Positions 1 to 12,173 of a stretch of DNA of 64,000 nt are shown in pieces. The notes below the pieces were generated by a model. It saw nothing but the letters and a program-made list of their open reading frames with translations. It searched no databases and had not been told where the DNA came from. The stretch lies in the NCBI GenBank assembly GCA_001939145.1, contig LSRX01000342.1:102653-166652 (forward strand), in the 5' to 3' direction. Numbering within the stretch: the stretch's first letter is position 1; every line of letters starts with the position of its first letter. Source of the stretch: Symbiodinium microadriaticum. Taxonomy: Eukaryota > Sar > Dinophyceae > Suessiales > Symbiodiniaceae. The translations under genes and the position numbers were made by a program.

Positions 1-3000
1 AAACGCGGGGTTCAGCGGAAGGTACACCAATTTCGTCTGGTAGTCTCCGCCACCTGTGATGCGTGTCACCTGTGCTGAGGGAAGTGCAGATTGTTCCGAA
101 TCCGGGCTGCTGTTGAGGAAATTGACAATGTTCTCAGCATACTGATATAGTGGAAATGATATGGCTTGGCCAAAATGTAGACCTTTTGGGTACACTGATC
201 AAGACGGAGGGTGCAGGGTGTTGGGCTTAGGGTTTCGGGTCGGAATACCTAGACCCCAATCCCTAAACACTATAATGGAGACTCCTCATGGGCCCTTAAA
301 ACCTTGAGAGGTCTGGAGTCTTAAGATCTCAAGGCTTCTGGGTTCTTAGACTTCGGAGCAGTGTATAAGGTGGAGCTTTTTTGGTCGTATCCCAAAAGGA
401 CACAGACGTCCCGATGTCGACAGAAAAGCCAACCTCGTATGATCAAACTGTGGGGGCTTTAGGGCGTTTCGACCTACAGTGGTTTGCGTTCGAGTCGAAA
501 CCCTAAACCCCAGACCCGAAACTAAATTCAAGTCAGAATTAAAACCGGCCCCAGGGTTTAGGGTTTAGTGTTGGTCATCCTTCGAATTTCACAGGTCTCG
601 TGTAGACTTGGCTTTCAAATCGGTCTTCAGCCTTGTGTGAAACCTGCACCCTAATTCCCAACCCTAAACCCTGAACCTTAAACCCTAACTGAACCCTAAA
701 GCCTCAACCCTAAAACCTAAAACGGCAAGGTCCAGCCGCCAGGACATCTATCATGTCCCGAAGGTTCGCCACAGCGGATCCGTAACCTTCGCTGCGCCCA
801 AGCGGGTTTAGGGGTTTACGATCTGGCGGGTTTAGGCACCAGGGGTTTAATAGGGGTCTCAGGGTTTTAGGGGTTTAGGAGAGGGCTGATGGGCTTCGGG
901 CTTCGAAACCTTTCAGGGCTTCAGGGCTCGAAGTGCTGGGCACAGAAATAGAGACGAAAAAAGTCGTCTCAAGAATCCTAGTGCACAATAAACGCTATGC
1001 CGTAAAAAACTCTAACTGCTCAGAAACTCAAGCAGTAGGTCGCCTCCTTTATGGCCATCAGGGTCTCGGCATGGTGCATCTGCATGTAGTGGCAAGCCAT
1101 GGCCTGCGGGGTTTACGTTTTAGAGCTTAGGTTTAGGGGGACCCAAAAATCTTGCAAGCCTGGCGGAGACAAACCAAAAAGAAGCCGATGAAGAGAAGAA
1201 CTATGTAGCCGGCACTGAGGCTGGGGGGGCGGTTTCGGATGACGATCTGGATGGTGGCATCCGTGACAAAGTACAGCGCGAAGCATGTATACATCACTAC
1301 GACATTCTCGTAGCGGTCCAAGATGTTTTTCACGTCATTGCGGAGAATCGACTCGCGAACTCGATTCCAGGTGTGTATATGAGCAATGGACACGCTGCGG
1401 TCGCCGTTCCACCGCATCAGAACTGCATTCAATATGCTCAGAGCGTCCTGAGCTTGCTTTAAGCCCATCAAGGTCTTCCGGAGCGTCGTCGCCAGGAGGC
1501 TGCCTTGGACTTCAGCTCGAGGCATGAAGCAAGACGAACATCACACACAGTACTAGAGCATTACACTGTGAAAACCCCAAACCCCAAAACCCTAAGTTTA
1601 GAGGATCCGTCTTGACTGCCAAGCTGCCCAAGAGACCGAAGATCAGGGCCTTGAGAGCAAAGCACAGGATCACATCCTGGGTTGCATCAAGGAATATCAA
1701 TTGAGTTGATGGATGCGAAGTTCCTGACTGTACCTTCATATAAATAACGCTACTTCAAGTGAAGTTCCTAAACAGCAACCTTGCGTCGGACCGGCCAGGG
1801 GGAAAGAGACTGCTCGGCGGCAGCAGAGTGCGCGCCATGGTCTTGGTCCGCCCTGCGTAGCACCATGGGTTGATCCCGGGGAGGTCTGCCGCGCAACGCA
1901 TCTCTACCTGCATTCCAAAAGATTCCGAAACAGAATCCCGAACAGGATTACCAGGGATACCACCAAACTCAATGGATTTAGAGCTTAGGGTTTAGGGTCT
2001 TGAAAAGTTTCCTACCTCAGGATTCTGATCCAAGAAGAAGTACACCAGAGCAAAGGCGTCGCCAGCAGGATTCACGAAGGAGCACAGAAAGGCAACGAGA
2101 CCTAGAAAAAAACCTCGGACTGCTGCTAAACAGTTTAGGGTTCAAATTCACTAACTGGTCCACCTCAGGAAATTACACTACGTGCATCACATCCCTGTCT
2201 TATTTATGCTTCCGTAAGGAAACGATGCAGTTTATTATGCATCCTATTTTGCCAACAGGTTGTTAGCAATAAGAGCGCAGAAGCCGAACACGGCGTACGC
2301 GTTGATGCCGGGACCTCGGTTTGGGGGTTCGGGTCCCTAAACTCTAAGCCTTAAACCCCTTCACCTTCCAAGGCACAAACCCAAGGATTGGATTTGGGGC
2401 TGAAGGATTTAAGGTGCAGGCCCTAGGGGGTTTGTTTATGGTTGAGGTTTGTGCCAAACTCCAGCCATCGCAGCCCAGGCACAGAACTGGCGGGGCAGCT
2501 GGTCACGGATCTTTTCCTTGGCCTCAGGGAAGGGCTGCTTACGGTTTTGGGGGGAACAGGGGAAGGCTCCAGGTTCTAGGGTTTATGTGGTTGTGTTTAG
2601 TGTGTAGAGTTTAGGGTTCGGCTTCAGGATTCAGGAATTGATACGTGGGGATTTGCGATAATAAGGGACCATAATGCCGTAGTGAGCGGGATTTGGGGTT
2701 AAGTGTCTGAAGGGACTTTAGCGGTTTGCGACTTTTGTTGAAGGGTTTGTCGGACGTTTTAGGGCTGTAGGGTTTAGGGTTGCAAACTGCAAGCGACGAC
2801 CCACGAAACTGCTACGAAACGCAAGCGACGGAACTGTAAGCAACGAAACTGGCTTGAAACGCCGCAGCGATGCATCAGCAAGTGGGAAGGGGGGGGGTTC
2901 CGAAGCTAGTTCTCCACCAATTTTAAAGCATCATGCAACATTTTTACCACATTTGCAGCATGAAAACATTGCAACAATTTTGAAGCATTTTCACACATCC

Positions 3001-6000
3001 TTGCAACAGATTTGAGGCGAAGCAGACGTAATATCCAACCATGCAAACGCCTTCTTCCACTCCAGGGCCATGAGGCCAGGATCCACTGTTCCGTCCTGAC
3101 TGGGTGTAATTAACTTCTTTTGAGCAACAGTTGCTTGGTCGATGCAACAGAGTCCCGCTGCGGCATTGCTGCTTGGTCGATGCAACAGAGTCCCGCTGCG
3201 GCATTGCTGCTTGGTCGATGCAACAGATTCCCGCTGCGGCATTGCAGATGATTATGTGGCACTTGGACCGGCATCTCTTCATGGAGACCGTGCTGTTGTC
3301 TACCCTGCTTCAATGTAAAGGGCAAAGCCTGATGCCTCGCTTAGCTTCGAAAACTGGAGGGGCCGCCGCCCGCAGGGCTCAGTGTTCGAAGGGTATGGGC
3401 TTTTTTTATATGCCGTTAAGTTTTTTGGAGCCTCTACGGTTTCGGGCTTCTAGATTCTAGACTCGAAATGTTGATGGAGGTCAGGATTTCGTGAATAAAG
3501 GCTGCCAACTGATGTCCTCGGGATCATCTCTCCCACAGCAGAAGAAGCCTCGTTTCAAGCCGGCGGTGTTCCTTGGGCTCCAGGCACCCCTGAACCCTGA
3601 ACCCAGAACATAAACCATGTAAAAACAGAGCCACAACCGGTACGATCATGAGAAGAGTCAGGGCCATCCAATTTGGCACTTCAGAAGGCGCTACTCTTGA
3701 GCTAGGGTTCTGCTACGATTGTGAACTTGCCCAGTTCGCAGCCCTAAACCCTAAGTCTTGGAAAGTGCATCTTCCATTTCGCTCTGCTCGCTGTGTTCAG
3801 TGCAGCCAGTGACTGGCCGTGAGGTTTTAGTCCCTTTTGCCATCAGACCCAACTATGTGCCTGATGGTAACAGTAACAAGCAGATTACGCAGCCCTCACA
3901 GCAGTAAGAACCCAATCCCCCCGCACTGGACGTCCAGGCAACACCCACAGGTGACGATCAAAGCATAGCTGGGTGCTTCCCTCAACTAAGGGTGCGCCCA
4001 CGTACTGGAAGCATGCAGGGGGTGCAACTTGCACGGGCCCACAAGTCTAGATAACAGCCTCATAGTTTGCCTCCAAGTTCGTGCCACGAGCACATTGGCC
4101 CCTGTTGCAGAGACAGTCCGGGTCATCTGAACGGGAGCACAGACCCGCCACCCGCACATACGCGCCCCATGGCAAAATGCGTAGATACTAGCACACAGTA
4201 GCAGCTGCAATCGACATATGCAAGTGTTGACAAGCACCGAAGTACCCGTCCCTGCCGCTTCGAACTCCATGGTGGCGACATGTCAACGTGACCCGGTAAG
4301 AGAACTCTGATGAGAGAACCCTGCGCAGGAAAATGAAACCTGTGTACATTGAAGGGCAGGGAAAAGGTGTGGGAGGCACTGCACAAGGCCAAAACCAAAC
4401 CATAGCAGGCCGCGAAAGAAGTTGCCGATGACTCTCAGGAATAGGTTTCAACTTGAGCGAGATATGCTGTAAGCAAAAGATGCAGCACAACCCTAAACCC
4501 TAAACCTTACATAGTAGCCTACATACAATGGGCTACATCAAGCCGGGATCTTGGAGCCCTCGACTTTCTTCATCATGTGCTGCAACCTGACATGACCTCT
4601 GAAAAAATGTGTTCCACCAACCCGTACACCCTACGGCACTCCAACCCTAATCCTAGTTTCTGTGGTGGTCCTTTGTCAAGATGTGCAGGATTCTCAAGGC
4701 TGTCCAAGGCTCTGCCACCTAAGCCCCTTTTGGTCAGGGCGGTAGCCACTGATGATGGGGCAAAAGTCGTATTCCTCAAAGATGTTGACATCGGGTGACT
4801 CGTCCAACCAAGACGCGAAGTCAGCCTTGGCCTTTTGGAAGTCGTGCTGATGAGCCTGCCAGACGTCCTGGTGAAATCTCAAAACCCTAGATGCTAGACT
4901 GCTAGACCCTAATCCCCCTAAACCCTGAACCCTAATCCATGAACCCTAAACCCTAAACGCTAAAGCCCCAAAGGTCTGAAACAAAACCGTGGTCCTGGTC
5001 CGTGTTCCCAATCATGTTGACCTGAAGCCCATCTCGTGCACGAAACACCGTTTCGGGCCCACACACATCCCGAAAGATCTCTTCTAAGTCTGCGTCGAAG
5101 GACTTCCTGAACAACTGGGGGGAGGGGGGGCGGGGGGGTTTGGAGCTTCCGGCAGAAAAGTGCTGAAGTGTGCTGAAGTCAAGGACAGGCTCTGAATAAT
5201 CTTCCCACCCTTCCAGCAGATTCTCCACTGGTAGAAGGAAATCCCTTTCACCGGCACGTCTTCTTCGTCCCCGCCCAATGCCCACTTGGTGGACATAATC
5301 GGACAGAGGAGGGCATCTGCTAGGCTGGACTGCCGATTCTTGGACATCTCCCGGGTGACGTGCATTTGTCTGCGAACAAGGGCCTTCAGCCTCATGGCGA
5401 CTGCAGTCAGCTCGTCGGTACGGTAGCTTTCTGTTCTCAGAAGCGTTTCGGTCTCGGTCTCTGGCTCAGGGCCTGGATTTTTCCGGCACGGATAAGCCAG
5501 CCCACGCATGGGGTGCGGGGTGATGTCCCCCTGGTCCGACAAGGAGGCTGCGAAGGACACCAGGGTGAAGATAAGAGGAAACACCCTGGCGCAGCTGCGG
5601 AGCTGTTTCAGAAAATGGGGAGAGTTCACAGGATCAAACGAAAAACAACACACATTTCCACGGCAGTAGAGACTCCAGCTTTGCTCCAGAACTGCTCCCG
5701 GCATGCAGAAATCTTCATGGCCGGACCAATCGCCGTACCGGAGACAAGAGACCCAATCCTTCGCATCCACTCGTGGTTTAGGGTTTAGGGTAGGCACGCG
5801 ACCCTGAATCCCCAGTCAACGCGACGCGCAATAAAAAACCCACCAAGCATCAGAGCCAGAGATGAAGGAAAGATACTTGGACCAGACGGCAAAGACAAAG
5901 CACCTTGCCGGGTCTTGAGGGTTTGGCCCGATGGGACAAAGAAACAGGATGATACGATCGTATGCTATCCCAGAGGTTAAACGGTTTCCCAAACAGTACT

Positions 6001-6553
6001 CTAAGCAGAAAAGGCACAAGGTGATGGTGACGAAGTAGGCCAGGAGGTGCCATCCATCGTACTTGGCCCTGGAACAATCCAAGAAGCGCACCAAAGCTAT
6101 GGGGGCGCGCGGATCTGGTGGATCTTTGACTTCGCCGGCACGATTTAGGCTTCGGGTCGCGGGGCTGTTTGCTGTTGCGTCGATGCTCATGCCCATGAGC
6201 CAGGCGAATACGCCCGTAATCAGAAACAGCCCATACCAGGCAAAGCTGAATCCCAGAAGGCTCTGACTGGCAAAGATGGGACAGTACAGCTCCTTCGTGA
6301 AAATGTCCCGGGCGCGATCTCCCAGAAAGCACGGATCCGTGGAATTTGCGGAGTTTGGTATGTTCCCGACCTCCGACACAACCTCGAGCTCGTAATTTAG
6401 ATGCGCATTCTCGAAACATGCAAGGAAGGCAAAGGGTGCAAAGATGAGAGGTCGTAAGTTGCGTCGCGGCTGGAATCGTCTGGACACAAGACCATCGCCA
6501 GGTAGCTGTCGACCTTCTAGCCTTTCGAAGACATGGTGTCCTTTGCTTTCCAA
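1..6553 (-). CDS. Gene A: multi-pass membrane protein, split gene, 3' end off the window
   Basis: I do not recognise this family. Exons were deduced by aligning A with its copy A' (24,624-30,124) and its paralogue B: 6553-5821, 5769-5151, 5106 to about 4975, about 4873-4740, about 2120-2016, 1907 to about 1768, about 1700-1620, about 1525-1140, about 1105-1030, and 147 to below 1. Hydrophobic segments occur in the first exon and around 1,640-1,700 and 1,140-1,260. Conserved blocks shared with B include RQLPGDG, CPIFASQS, AMRLKALVRRQ, NPWCYAGR and RESILRNDV. No true ATG opens the first exon and an in-frame TGA lies just upstream, so a 5' exon is missing from this model. Intron 5820-5770 is only 51 bases. 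The step from 5151 to 5106 crosses a C-rich tract and needs either a GA-AG intron or an indel. Several introns carry CCCTAAA arrays on the plus strand. It is probably an integral membrane protein; its substrate is unknown. Confidence 0.75.
3131..3245. repeat. Minisatellite, three units of about 41 bases
   Basis: The phrase TTGCTTGGTCGATGCAACAG plus AGTCCCGCTGCGGCATTGC occurs three times head to tail with a few substitutions. It is in the long intron of gene A and is missing from the right arm, so it arose or was lost after the duplication. Confidence 0.9.
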
Positions 6554-6689
6554 AGTGGAGACGGAGTTTCAGCGTGAGGGAGGGCCTTGGGGCGGTGCAT
6601 CAAAGAAAGGCTATGCCAAGAACAGCCCAGTTGCCAGCGAGGTGGGTTGCGCCCCTCTCTGTGCCCACTTCTCTGTCACCATGACACAC

Positions 6690-6860
6690 TTCCGGGGCAA
6701 CTGCACTGGCAAGACTCTCTGGAGGAGGATCTGGTACTGCATGTGGCTGTTGAAAATCTTCCTCCGGCACCATCGGCATCCCGAGCCCGTCGATTGAGGA
6801 TGACAGAACAAGCTGAACCCTTGAGAAAAAAACAAAAGGCCCACAGGCATGCTGCTGCAC
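6690..6860 (-). CDS. Possible 5' exon of gene A
   Basis: An open minus-strand frame is kept in both arms (right copy 24,318-24,480). It reads as an acidic, Pro/Ser-rich segment with EEDFQQPHAVPDPPPE and ends near APEVCHG. In the right arm this is followed at once by GTGAGA, a good donor; the left arm has GTGACA. It would supply the missing N-terminus of gene A. The reading phase to the next exon could not be closed with the acceptors I see, so the link is inference. Confidence 0.3.
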
Positions 6861-7000
6861 AATGGCTGCTATGGATGTGCTTTGCTATGGCTTGCGTGTC
6901 CTTGCTGCCTCTGCCTGGCCTGTTTCCGTCTTGTCAACGTCATGCAGCTTTTCGGTCTTTGTTGTGAAACGTGAGCGGCCAAAGAGGTGACACACGGCAT

Positions 7001-9012
7001 CTACGAATTGCGGTCAAACATCCCCAGCCGCGCTATCACGGCAGCAGCTTGGAGTGCAACATAGCCGAGCACGGTCTTCTGGAAGCTTGGGTTCATTGGC
7101 AGGAACCTGGGTTCATGAAGCACCTTCAATGAATTCACCAGCATGTGGATACCTTAGAATCCACCTCCTCGAAAAAAGTACGGAGCGTCATACTCAAGGC
7201 ACCCAAAAAAGCAGGCCATAGGTGCGCAAACAGGGCATGTCCCTATTTATGCTAGCTTGTCATGCCAGTTCCCAAACCCTGCAAAAACCCCGCAGCCTCA
7301 AGCCCCAAACGTCTTAAAAACCAAGCTGGGTAAAAATAAGAAGAACCCAGGAGCAGCAATTTGATTTGGTAGTCCCAACCGCCCTCGATGCGTGTGGCCA
7401 TGGTCTCCAAGAACTGCCTTTTCTGCTGCAGCTCCGAGTTCCTTATGCTCTTCCGGGCTTTGGGTCTTTTTTTGCGGTTTTGGGGGTCATGAGGGGCTTT
7501 ACGGTTTAGGGATTAGGCAACTTGGAACTCTTTACGACGACCAGGCACCCACGGAACGAGTAGGTGGCCTCCTTGATGAATCGCAAGGATTTCGCATGCC
7601 GCACCTGCATGAGATGACAGGCCGTGGCTCGGCGCAAGCATAGCCTGGTGCGCGGGGCTCGCATCATGTGCGATCCAACTCCAGGAATCGAAGTAGATTA
7701 CGAACCTGGACCTAAACCCTGAACTTCTTAGACCAGCGGCAGAGAACCACCGCACATGAGCACGATGACGAAGGTTGCCAGAATGCTGGGGGAGCGACCA
7801 TGCAGCACGACTTGGACAGTGGCATCAGTACTAAGCCCCAGCGCGATAATGAGCGGGATAATCAGTGTGTTCTCATGGCAGTGCATGATGTTTCTCACAT
7901 CATTCCGGAGAATGGACTCCCGGGTTCTGCTCCAGATCCCGATGTGCGCCAGAGAGATCGTCTCATCTCCCACCCATCGCAGAAGGATTGCGTCGAGGAT
8001 GCCGAGGGCATCCTCTGCTTGCTTCAAACCGATCAGCGTCTTGTGGAGTATTGTCGCAAGAAGGCTCCCGAGCAGGCTGCAGATCAGCGCCTTGAAGGCA
8101 CCACACACCACGATCTCCGGCCGCCCAAGAAAAGGGAGCATGTCCGACCCTGGCAGAAACGTGTAGCGAGCAACGGTCACACTGCGCCCAGCGTAGCACC
8201 AAGGGTTCTCCGCTCCGGCTGCCGTGGCAGCGCATCGCTGATCCACTGCATCCTGATCCAGGAAGAGCGTCAGGGCGTACTTGTCGCCCAAGGGTGACAA
8301 ACATGTAACGAGGAAACCAAGGAATCCCAGGCCAAAGCCGACTAGGACGGGGATTGTCAAACCTCCAATGCCGGCACCAGGGCCTTCCCGACGGTTCTCC
8401 CAGGCCTTCGTCCGAGGCGCAAGGGAGCGAGTCACCTGAAAAGACGCAACAACACTCTCCCACTACCTTGGGTCTCCGCCTGATCCGAGACCCCCGGACT
8501 TCCCACAAACCCCACCTCACAGAACTCGTACTCGTCAAAGATATCCACCGCCTCCAGCTTCTCGGCCCAGCTTTCAAACTCCGACCGGGCCTCTGGAGAA
8601 AGGGAAGGCTCTCAACCGGAGCCCAAAGGAAGAAAAGCCCAAACCCTAGAAACCAGCTCTGCTCTGCCCCTTCCTCTATGTATGTATATGTCCATGTCTA
8701 TGTGTTTGAAAATGTTTATGTATATGTCTATGTATATGCAAAAATGCATATATGCATGTATGTATGTATGTATGTATGTATGTATGTATGTATGTGTGTG
8801 TGTGTATGTATGTATGTATGTATGTATGTATGTATGTGTGTGTGTGTATGTATGTATGTATGTATGTATGTATGTATGTATGTATGTTTGTATGTATGTA
8901 TGTATGTATGTATGTNTGGGGGCTACTGGAAGCATGAACCCACCCCCACTATCGGGGCCTAAGTTGTGTATGTATGTATGTATGTATGTATGTATGTATG
9001 TTTGTATGTATG

Positions 9013-9043
<31 letters not shown>

Positions 9044-12000
9044 CATGTATAATGTACAGATTATGTATGATATGCCATAGATGTACACGTGTGTAGTTCC
9101 CTAAATTAGGGTCCCCATTTTTAGGTCCCCATTATAGTAGGGCACCCTTATGAAAAGGACCCCAAGAGAGGGACCCCTGATTTAGCGAACTGCCTACATG
9201 TGATGCTTTGGGGTTCGGGGTCGCATTCTGCCTGTCCCAGGCAGATTTGCTGCGCACGCCAGGCCAGCTGGTCTGTATTGCCGATCATGACCAGTCGCGC
9301 TTCTCGGCGCGGGGAGCCTTGAGGAGAGGGCTCTTGAGGCTTTATAGGGTTGAGGGTTTGGGGCTTAGGGTTTAGGGTTTAGGATTTAGGGCTTAGGGTT
9401 GAGGGTTTGGGGTTTAAGATTTTAAGGCCCAAGTGTTCAAGTTTTTCGTGAGGCCATGAGCTTTTCTTTCGTTTCGCGGCTCCGGGGTTTAGGCGCAGGT
9501 GCAGGGCTAAGTGAAACCCATCTAGAACCCAACCCTGTAGAAGTCGCCACTCAAACAGTGCTGAACCCTAAACCTTCGCACAAACCCAAACACTCAAGAC
9601 TCAAGCTTAAGACCACTATCGTAAGCTCACACTGCACGCCTAAACCCTGCATCCACGCTGCCTCGAATCGGGAATCTGTCGAAATGAAGAAAAAAAGGAT
9701 CCGAAGAAGACAAGGGTTTTGGGTCCTCAACCCCCTGAACCCCAACACCCGTTTAAACGCTAAACCCTACAACCCCTTAGACTCTTAGACCCTGAAAGTC
9801 CAAGGGGCCATCCTGTGTGCGAAGGACATCCTCGGGCCCCCGGAGCCCAGCCATGAGAGCTTGTAAGTCATCCTCGAAGGAAACCTCCACCACCTGAGTT
9901 TCGGAGGGTTTGAGTTCAGGGGCTTAGGGTTCGAGGGGGTTTAGGGTTTCAGGGTTTAGGGTTAGAGGTTTGCCACAAGCCCTAAACTGAGCCTAGACTT
10001 CCACCCAGGCTTCCATAGGGCCGCAAGCGGGTGCTGAGGGCTGATGACTCTTGGTGCCCTGGGTTCAGCAATCGGCGGAGCAGGCTAGGGGTGCTCAGCT
10101 GAAATCCCACCTTCTTCGCGTGGCAGTCGTATCTCTCCGTATAGAAAGCCAGGTACACCTCAGGCTCTCTGCTTAGGGTGCCATGTTGCCCCTTATACAG
10201 TGGCCTTAATTAGAATAGTGTTAGGGCCCCTACATTGTGTGAAGCCCGAAGCTACTAAATCTTAGATTTCACAACAGGGCCTCCTTCGCCGTCTTACCCC
10301 TCAGGGCAGCCTCCCACACCACACTCAGCTGCCGCCGCACCAGAGCTTTCAGTCTCATGGCACAAGCCGTCAGCTTGTCCACCTGATAGACCTCGGGCTC
10401 ACCAGCCTACCTTCGGGATGTCTTCCTTGGCTTTCTTAATCTTTGCTTGTGTGCTGCTTGCTTTTCGGGGTTCTAAGTCTTGTCGGTTGTCTTCGGAGGT
10501 TCTCCGATCACACAACGAAAAGACGGCGAGGCACCCCTCTTCGCTTCTGCACAAAAGCCTCGTGCTCAGCTGCGATGCCGAGCCCAGCTTCCCGATCCAC
10601 TTCATGGGGCATTGCGTGCCACCGGAGCGAAGAATACCGGAAATCTCCTAGAGCCCCCTTTCCCGGGTTTAGGGTTTAGGGTTTATGGAAAATGCGGGCT
10701 TTACAAGGCACAGAGCTCAACACTTCAAGAAGGATTCCCACTTTGACCAAGTCTCCATGGTTAGACAGGGCTGCCGCGAAGGTAATCAACACGTAAATGA
10801 GCCTTGGTCCATTCTTGCGGCCGTCTCCCTGCTACCCGCAACGTTCCAAAATGACACAAAATGACCCCTGAACCCTAAACCCTAAACCCCACACCCTAAA
10901 CCCTAAACCCTAACTGAAAGACCGAGGAGCATGATGCTCCAGGTCGGCTCGAGCATACTTCCCGGGGGGCAGACATTGGCATCACCAGCCCAGTCTCCAT
11001 AGCCAAGGCATGTGACCCAACCGGACTCCTGGGCCCGGGTGAACCCTAACCCTAAACCTCCAAACCCAACCCTCTGACTCAGGCCCCGCAAAAGAAAAGC
11101 CCAACCGTATGCTTCCAACTTAAACACAGCATCTGGAATGATGGATGCAGCCTTGGATATGCCGGAGGCGACGACACAGAGGGAGATAACGGCGAAGTAG
11201 GCTGACAAGTGCCAGGCGTCGTAGTCCGCACGTTCGCAGTTCAGGAACCGACCCACAGCACAACTCCTCTGGGACCTTTCCGAAGTGCCTTTTGGAATCC
11301 TGGAACCCAGGCACCAAGCTACTGCCACAGTAGCCAGAAACAGCCCATACCAAGCAAAGGACATGGAGAGCTGGCTCTGACTGGCAAAGATCGGGCAGAA
11401 CTCCTCTTTCGTGAAAGCGTCCCGTACCTGCACCACTGATGCTCTGGGGAAACCTGAAAGATCCAGCTTTCTCCAAGGCGATACTCGGAATTTAAGGTTT
11501 ACGAACCCCAGACCCCAAACCCTTATCAGGTTTAGGAATAAGTCTACAAAGCAAAAAGGGCATCCTTGACTTTCACCCGGCGACTCGCCGCCCAAATATG
11601 CAGGGAGCAGTGGAGTTCCCTGAGTTTGCCTGCGTTGCGTTTCGGCTGCCCACCTGCCAGCGTCGTTGTAGACTTTGCTGCTGCAGGATTTTGGGTTTTG
11701 GGTTTAGGGACCCATATCATTCATCATAGTGGGGTCTTCCCCAGCTTATACAAATATATATAGATATACACATAGGCAGGTGGAGAGCGGAAAGTGGGAG
11801 TGACATTTGCTGCAAAGTGTGGTGCGATATGGTTTCCCGTCGGAAGCTGTTGACATCTCCACTGAAAACTGAAAACTGCCCCAGCCTCCATCTCGTGATT
11901 CAGGACTGGGCCTTCCAACCCGATGCAAAAGGCAAAAGGAAGGAAGATGAGTGGCCGAAGGTTGCGGTGCGACTTGTAGCGAAATGATACGACCCCGTCG

Positions 12001-12173
12001 CCAGGCAGTTGCCTCCACGTCAACTTGTCAAAGGCGTTGCCGGCGAGCTTTGTTGGACACGCAGGTGAAATGCCAGAGCGGCCGATGCTGGCAGGATCTG
12101 CTCCTTCTTCGCCTCCTGGCCCTGGCTCCACGCAGCCTGCGTTCGCAGCACTACTGTGCCCGGGTCCAGCCAT
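7001..12173 (-). CDS. Gene B: paralogue of A, multi-pass membrane protein
   Basis: Same family as A, next to it head to tail. The start chosen is ATG at 12173, giving an N-terminus MAGPGHSSAANAG that leads into RQLPGDG and RNLRPLIF, as in A. Approximate exons: 12173-11830, 11480-11085, 11035-10920, 10830-10730, 10410-10265, 10195-10005, 9897-9795, 8600-8445, 8435-7735, 7660-7500, 7480-7340 and 7140-7001, with TAG at 7001. The last exon encodes NPSFQKTVLGYVALQ. The 8435-7735 exon is uninterrupted where A has introns: it covers DQDAVDQRCAATA, NPWCYAGR and RESILRNDVRN without a break. Intron 8600-9795 holds the ATGT microsatellite and a foldback element. Introns carry TTTAGGG-type arrays. Function unknown; probably an integral membrane protein. 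Exon limits are good where A and B align and rough elsewhere. Confidence 0.72.
8678..9043. repeat. (ATGT)n microsatellite in an intron of gene B
   Basis: Long tetranucleotide array broken by short TG runs and by a non-repeat island at about 8,916-8,964 that includes an ambiguous base at 8,915. The open frames across it (Cys-Met-Tyr-Val on one strand, Thr-Tyr-Ile-His on the other) are artefacts of the period-4 repeat. Confidence 0.95.
9090..9197. mobile_element. Foldback (MITE-like) element, family 1, copy 1
   Basis: About 108 bases with imperfect terminal inverted repeats: TGTGTAGTTCCCTAAATTAG at one end and the complement of CTGATTTAGCGAACTGCCTA at the other. The interior carries AGGTCCCCA and GAAAAGGACCCC, shared with the copies at 16,487, 48,611 and 59,481. 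It sits in an intron of gene B. No coding capacity, so it would depend on a transposase supplied elsewhere. Confidence 0.75.
9358..9425 (+). repeat. Degenerate TTTAGGG array
   Basis: Interstitial telomere-like repeat in an intron of gene B, mixing TTTAGGG with variants such as TTAGGGC and TTGGGG. It is short and diverged, unlike a functional chromosome end. Confidence 0.85.
11746..11765. repeat. Short TA-rich microsatellite in an intron of gene B
   Basis: A small run of alternating TA/CA between the first two exons of gene B. No other feature seen here. Confidence 0.5.

Larger units (their letters stand above)
1..7510. repeat. Left arm of a large inverted duplication
   Basis: The reverse complement of this stretch recurs at about 23,590-30,036. 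The match is clear at both ends: the first bases of the window pair with about 30,036, and the block around 7,380-7,505 pairs with 23,590-23,720. The arms hold the same exons in the same order but differ by many substitutions and several indels, so the duplication is not recent. The left arm is about 1 kb longer, partly because of a 33-base-type minisatellite at 3,131-3,245 that the right arm lacks. The true end lies beyond the left edge of the window. Confidence 0.93.

Noticed and set aside
3986-4490. Minus-strand frames near 4.0-4.5 kb as additional exons of gene A
   Set aside because: Three frames are open at once, and the right arm lacks an equivalent open stretch.
8612-9088. Long open frames of Cys-Met-Tyr-Val or Thr-Tyr-Ile-His over the ATGT repeat
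   Set aside because: A period-4 repeat stays open in all frames; no non-repeat coding sequence is involved.
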